Source of the DNA: Thermoflexales bacterium
GTDB taxonomy: Bacteria > Chloroflexota > Anaerolineae > B4-G1 > SLSP01
Assembly: GCA_015486785.1 (NCBI GenBank)
Contig: WFQZ01000208.1
Location: 1-13,221 of the forward strand
Length of the DNA: 13,221 nucleotides
Direction: 5' to 3'
Below are positions 12,744-13,221 of the stretch, piece after piece. The notes under the pieces are model-generated. The model did no database searches and had not been told where the DNA came from. It saw nothing but the letters and a program-made list of their open reading frames with translations. A program made the position numbers and the translations under genes. The stretch's first letter is position 1. Each line of letters begins with the position of its first letter.

Positions 12744-13221
12744 GTGGCAACTATCGTGCTTCTCACGGGAGAGCGGCAAGTGGGCAAGTCCACCGTCTGT
12801 TCGCGGCTGCGCGATGCGGCACAGGCCCAAGGGCTTCAGGTGACCGGCTTGCTCACCAAGCACACCGGCCCGCACGATCTGCTGGCCGTGGACGTGCGCG
12901 ACGGAACTGAGTACCCGCTCACGCTGCCTTTTTCCCCCCAGGCCGCGGACGCGCCGTTATGGCGTTTTCGGATGTCGCCTCAGGCGATGGAACGCAGTAC
13001 CCGCGCGTTGACACGCGCCTTCCCCACGCAACTGTTCATTCTGGATGAGATCGGGCCGCTGGAACTGCTCCACGGGCAAGGCTGGGTGGAAGTGCTACGT
13101 CTACTATCCGAGGAACGGTATGAGGTTGCGGTGCTCGTGGTGCGCTCGGAGTTGTTGGAGCTTGCGCTTTCCCGCTTGCCGCCACGGGACTTCTACCTTG
13201 TGAGTCGGGTCACGGTGGAGA
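12744..13221 (+). CDS. THEP1-like P-loop nucleotide phosphatase, 5' part
   Basis: The first 159 codons of a gene cut by the window edge. It starts with GTG, seven bases after a TTTGGAGGG ribosome site. Walker A GERQVGKST is at 9-17 right at the N-terminus, and a Walker B block FILDEIGPLEL is at 98-108. This layout and the DEIGPLEL wording match the THEP1/NTPase_1 family, small kinase-fold proteins that hydrolyse nucleoside triphosphates in vitro and whose cellular role is unclear. Family members are about 170-190 residues, so most of the gene is present. The first in-frame ATG is far inside the domain, which supports the GTG start. Upstream lies the tmRNA terminator; I see no clear promoter in the short gap. 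Confidence 0.85.
   Translation, partial: MATIVLLTGERQVGKSTVCSRLRDAAQAQGLQVTGLLTKHTGPHDLLAVDVRDGTEYPLTLPFSPQAADAPLWRFRMSPQAMERSTRALTRAFPTQLFILDEIGPLELLHGQGWVEVLRLLSEERYEVAVLVVRSELLELALSRLPPRDFYLVSRVTVE

Overview
The window looks like chromosomal core-genome DNA from a GC-rich bacterium, most likely a member of the Chloroflexota (Anaerolineae or Ardenticatenia type). The taxonomic guess rests on gene content: an R3H-domain SpoIIIAA/Ycf45-like ATPase, a bacterial eRF1-type release factor, an encapsulated-ferritin-type protein, and a secreted GH13 amylase with an Ig-like module and a C-terminal membrane anchor. No 16S or marker alignment could be run. I see no phage, transposase, CRISPR array or plasmid functions.

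Layout. 1-291: non-coding, with two inverted repeats and an extended -10 promoter. 292-2669: a translationally coupled pair (R3H ATPase, then a short-chain dehydrogenase), closed by a perfect 28-nt palindromic terminator that also serves a minus-strand tRNA-Leu(UAG). 2886-6046: a large secreted alpha-amylase/neopullulanase-type gene broken by an apparent one-base loss in a G run near 4703-4706. 6110-6820: a zinc-ribbon membrane protein. 6821-8059 (minus): a 23S rRNA uracil-C5 methyltransferase. 8110-8402 (minus): tRNA-Leu(UAA), tRNA-Cys and tRNA-Gly under a near-consensus promoter, with a strong terminator inside the cluster. 8501-10261 (minus): aspS. 10372-11787 (minus): a two-gene unit, an eRF1-like protein followed by an encapsulated-ferritin-like protein, driven by a consensus TTGACA-17-TACAAT promoter with a leader of about 147 nt. 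12039-12254: a small two-helix membrane protein. 12275-12692: tmRNA. 12744 to the end: the start of a THEP1-like NTPase.

Much of the window serves translation: four tRNAs, AspRS, an rRNA methyltransferase, tmRNA and a release-factor-like protein. The most unusual part is 10372-12692. There an eRF1-family protein that lacks a recognisable GGQ motif sits in a probable operon with an EncFtn-type ferritin that lacks an encapsulin-targeting tail. A few hundred bases away is a tmRNA whose 24-residue tag contains a diverged tandem 9-residue duplication. A palindromic repeat occurs twice (161-191 and 8464-8493) and is probably a genome-wide interspersed element.
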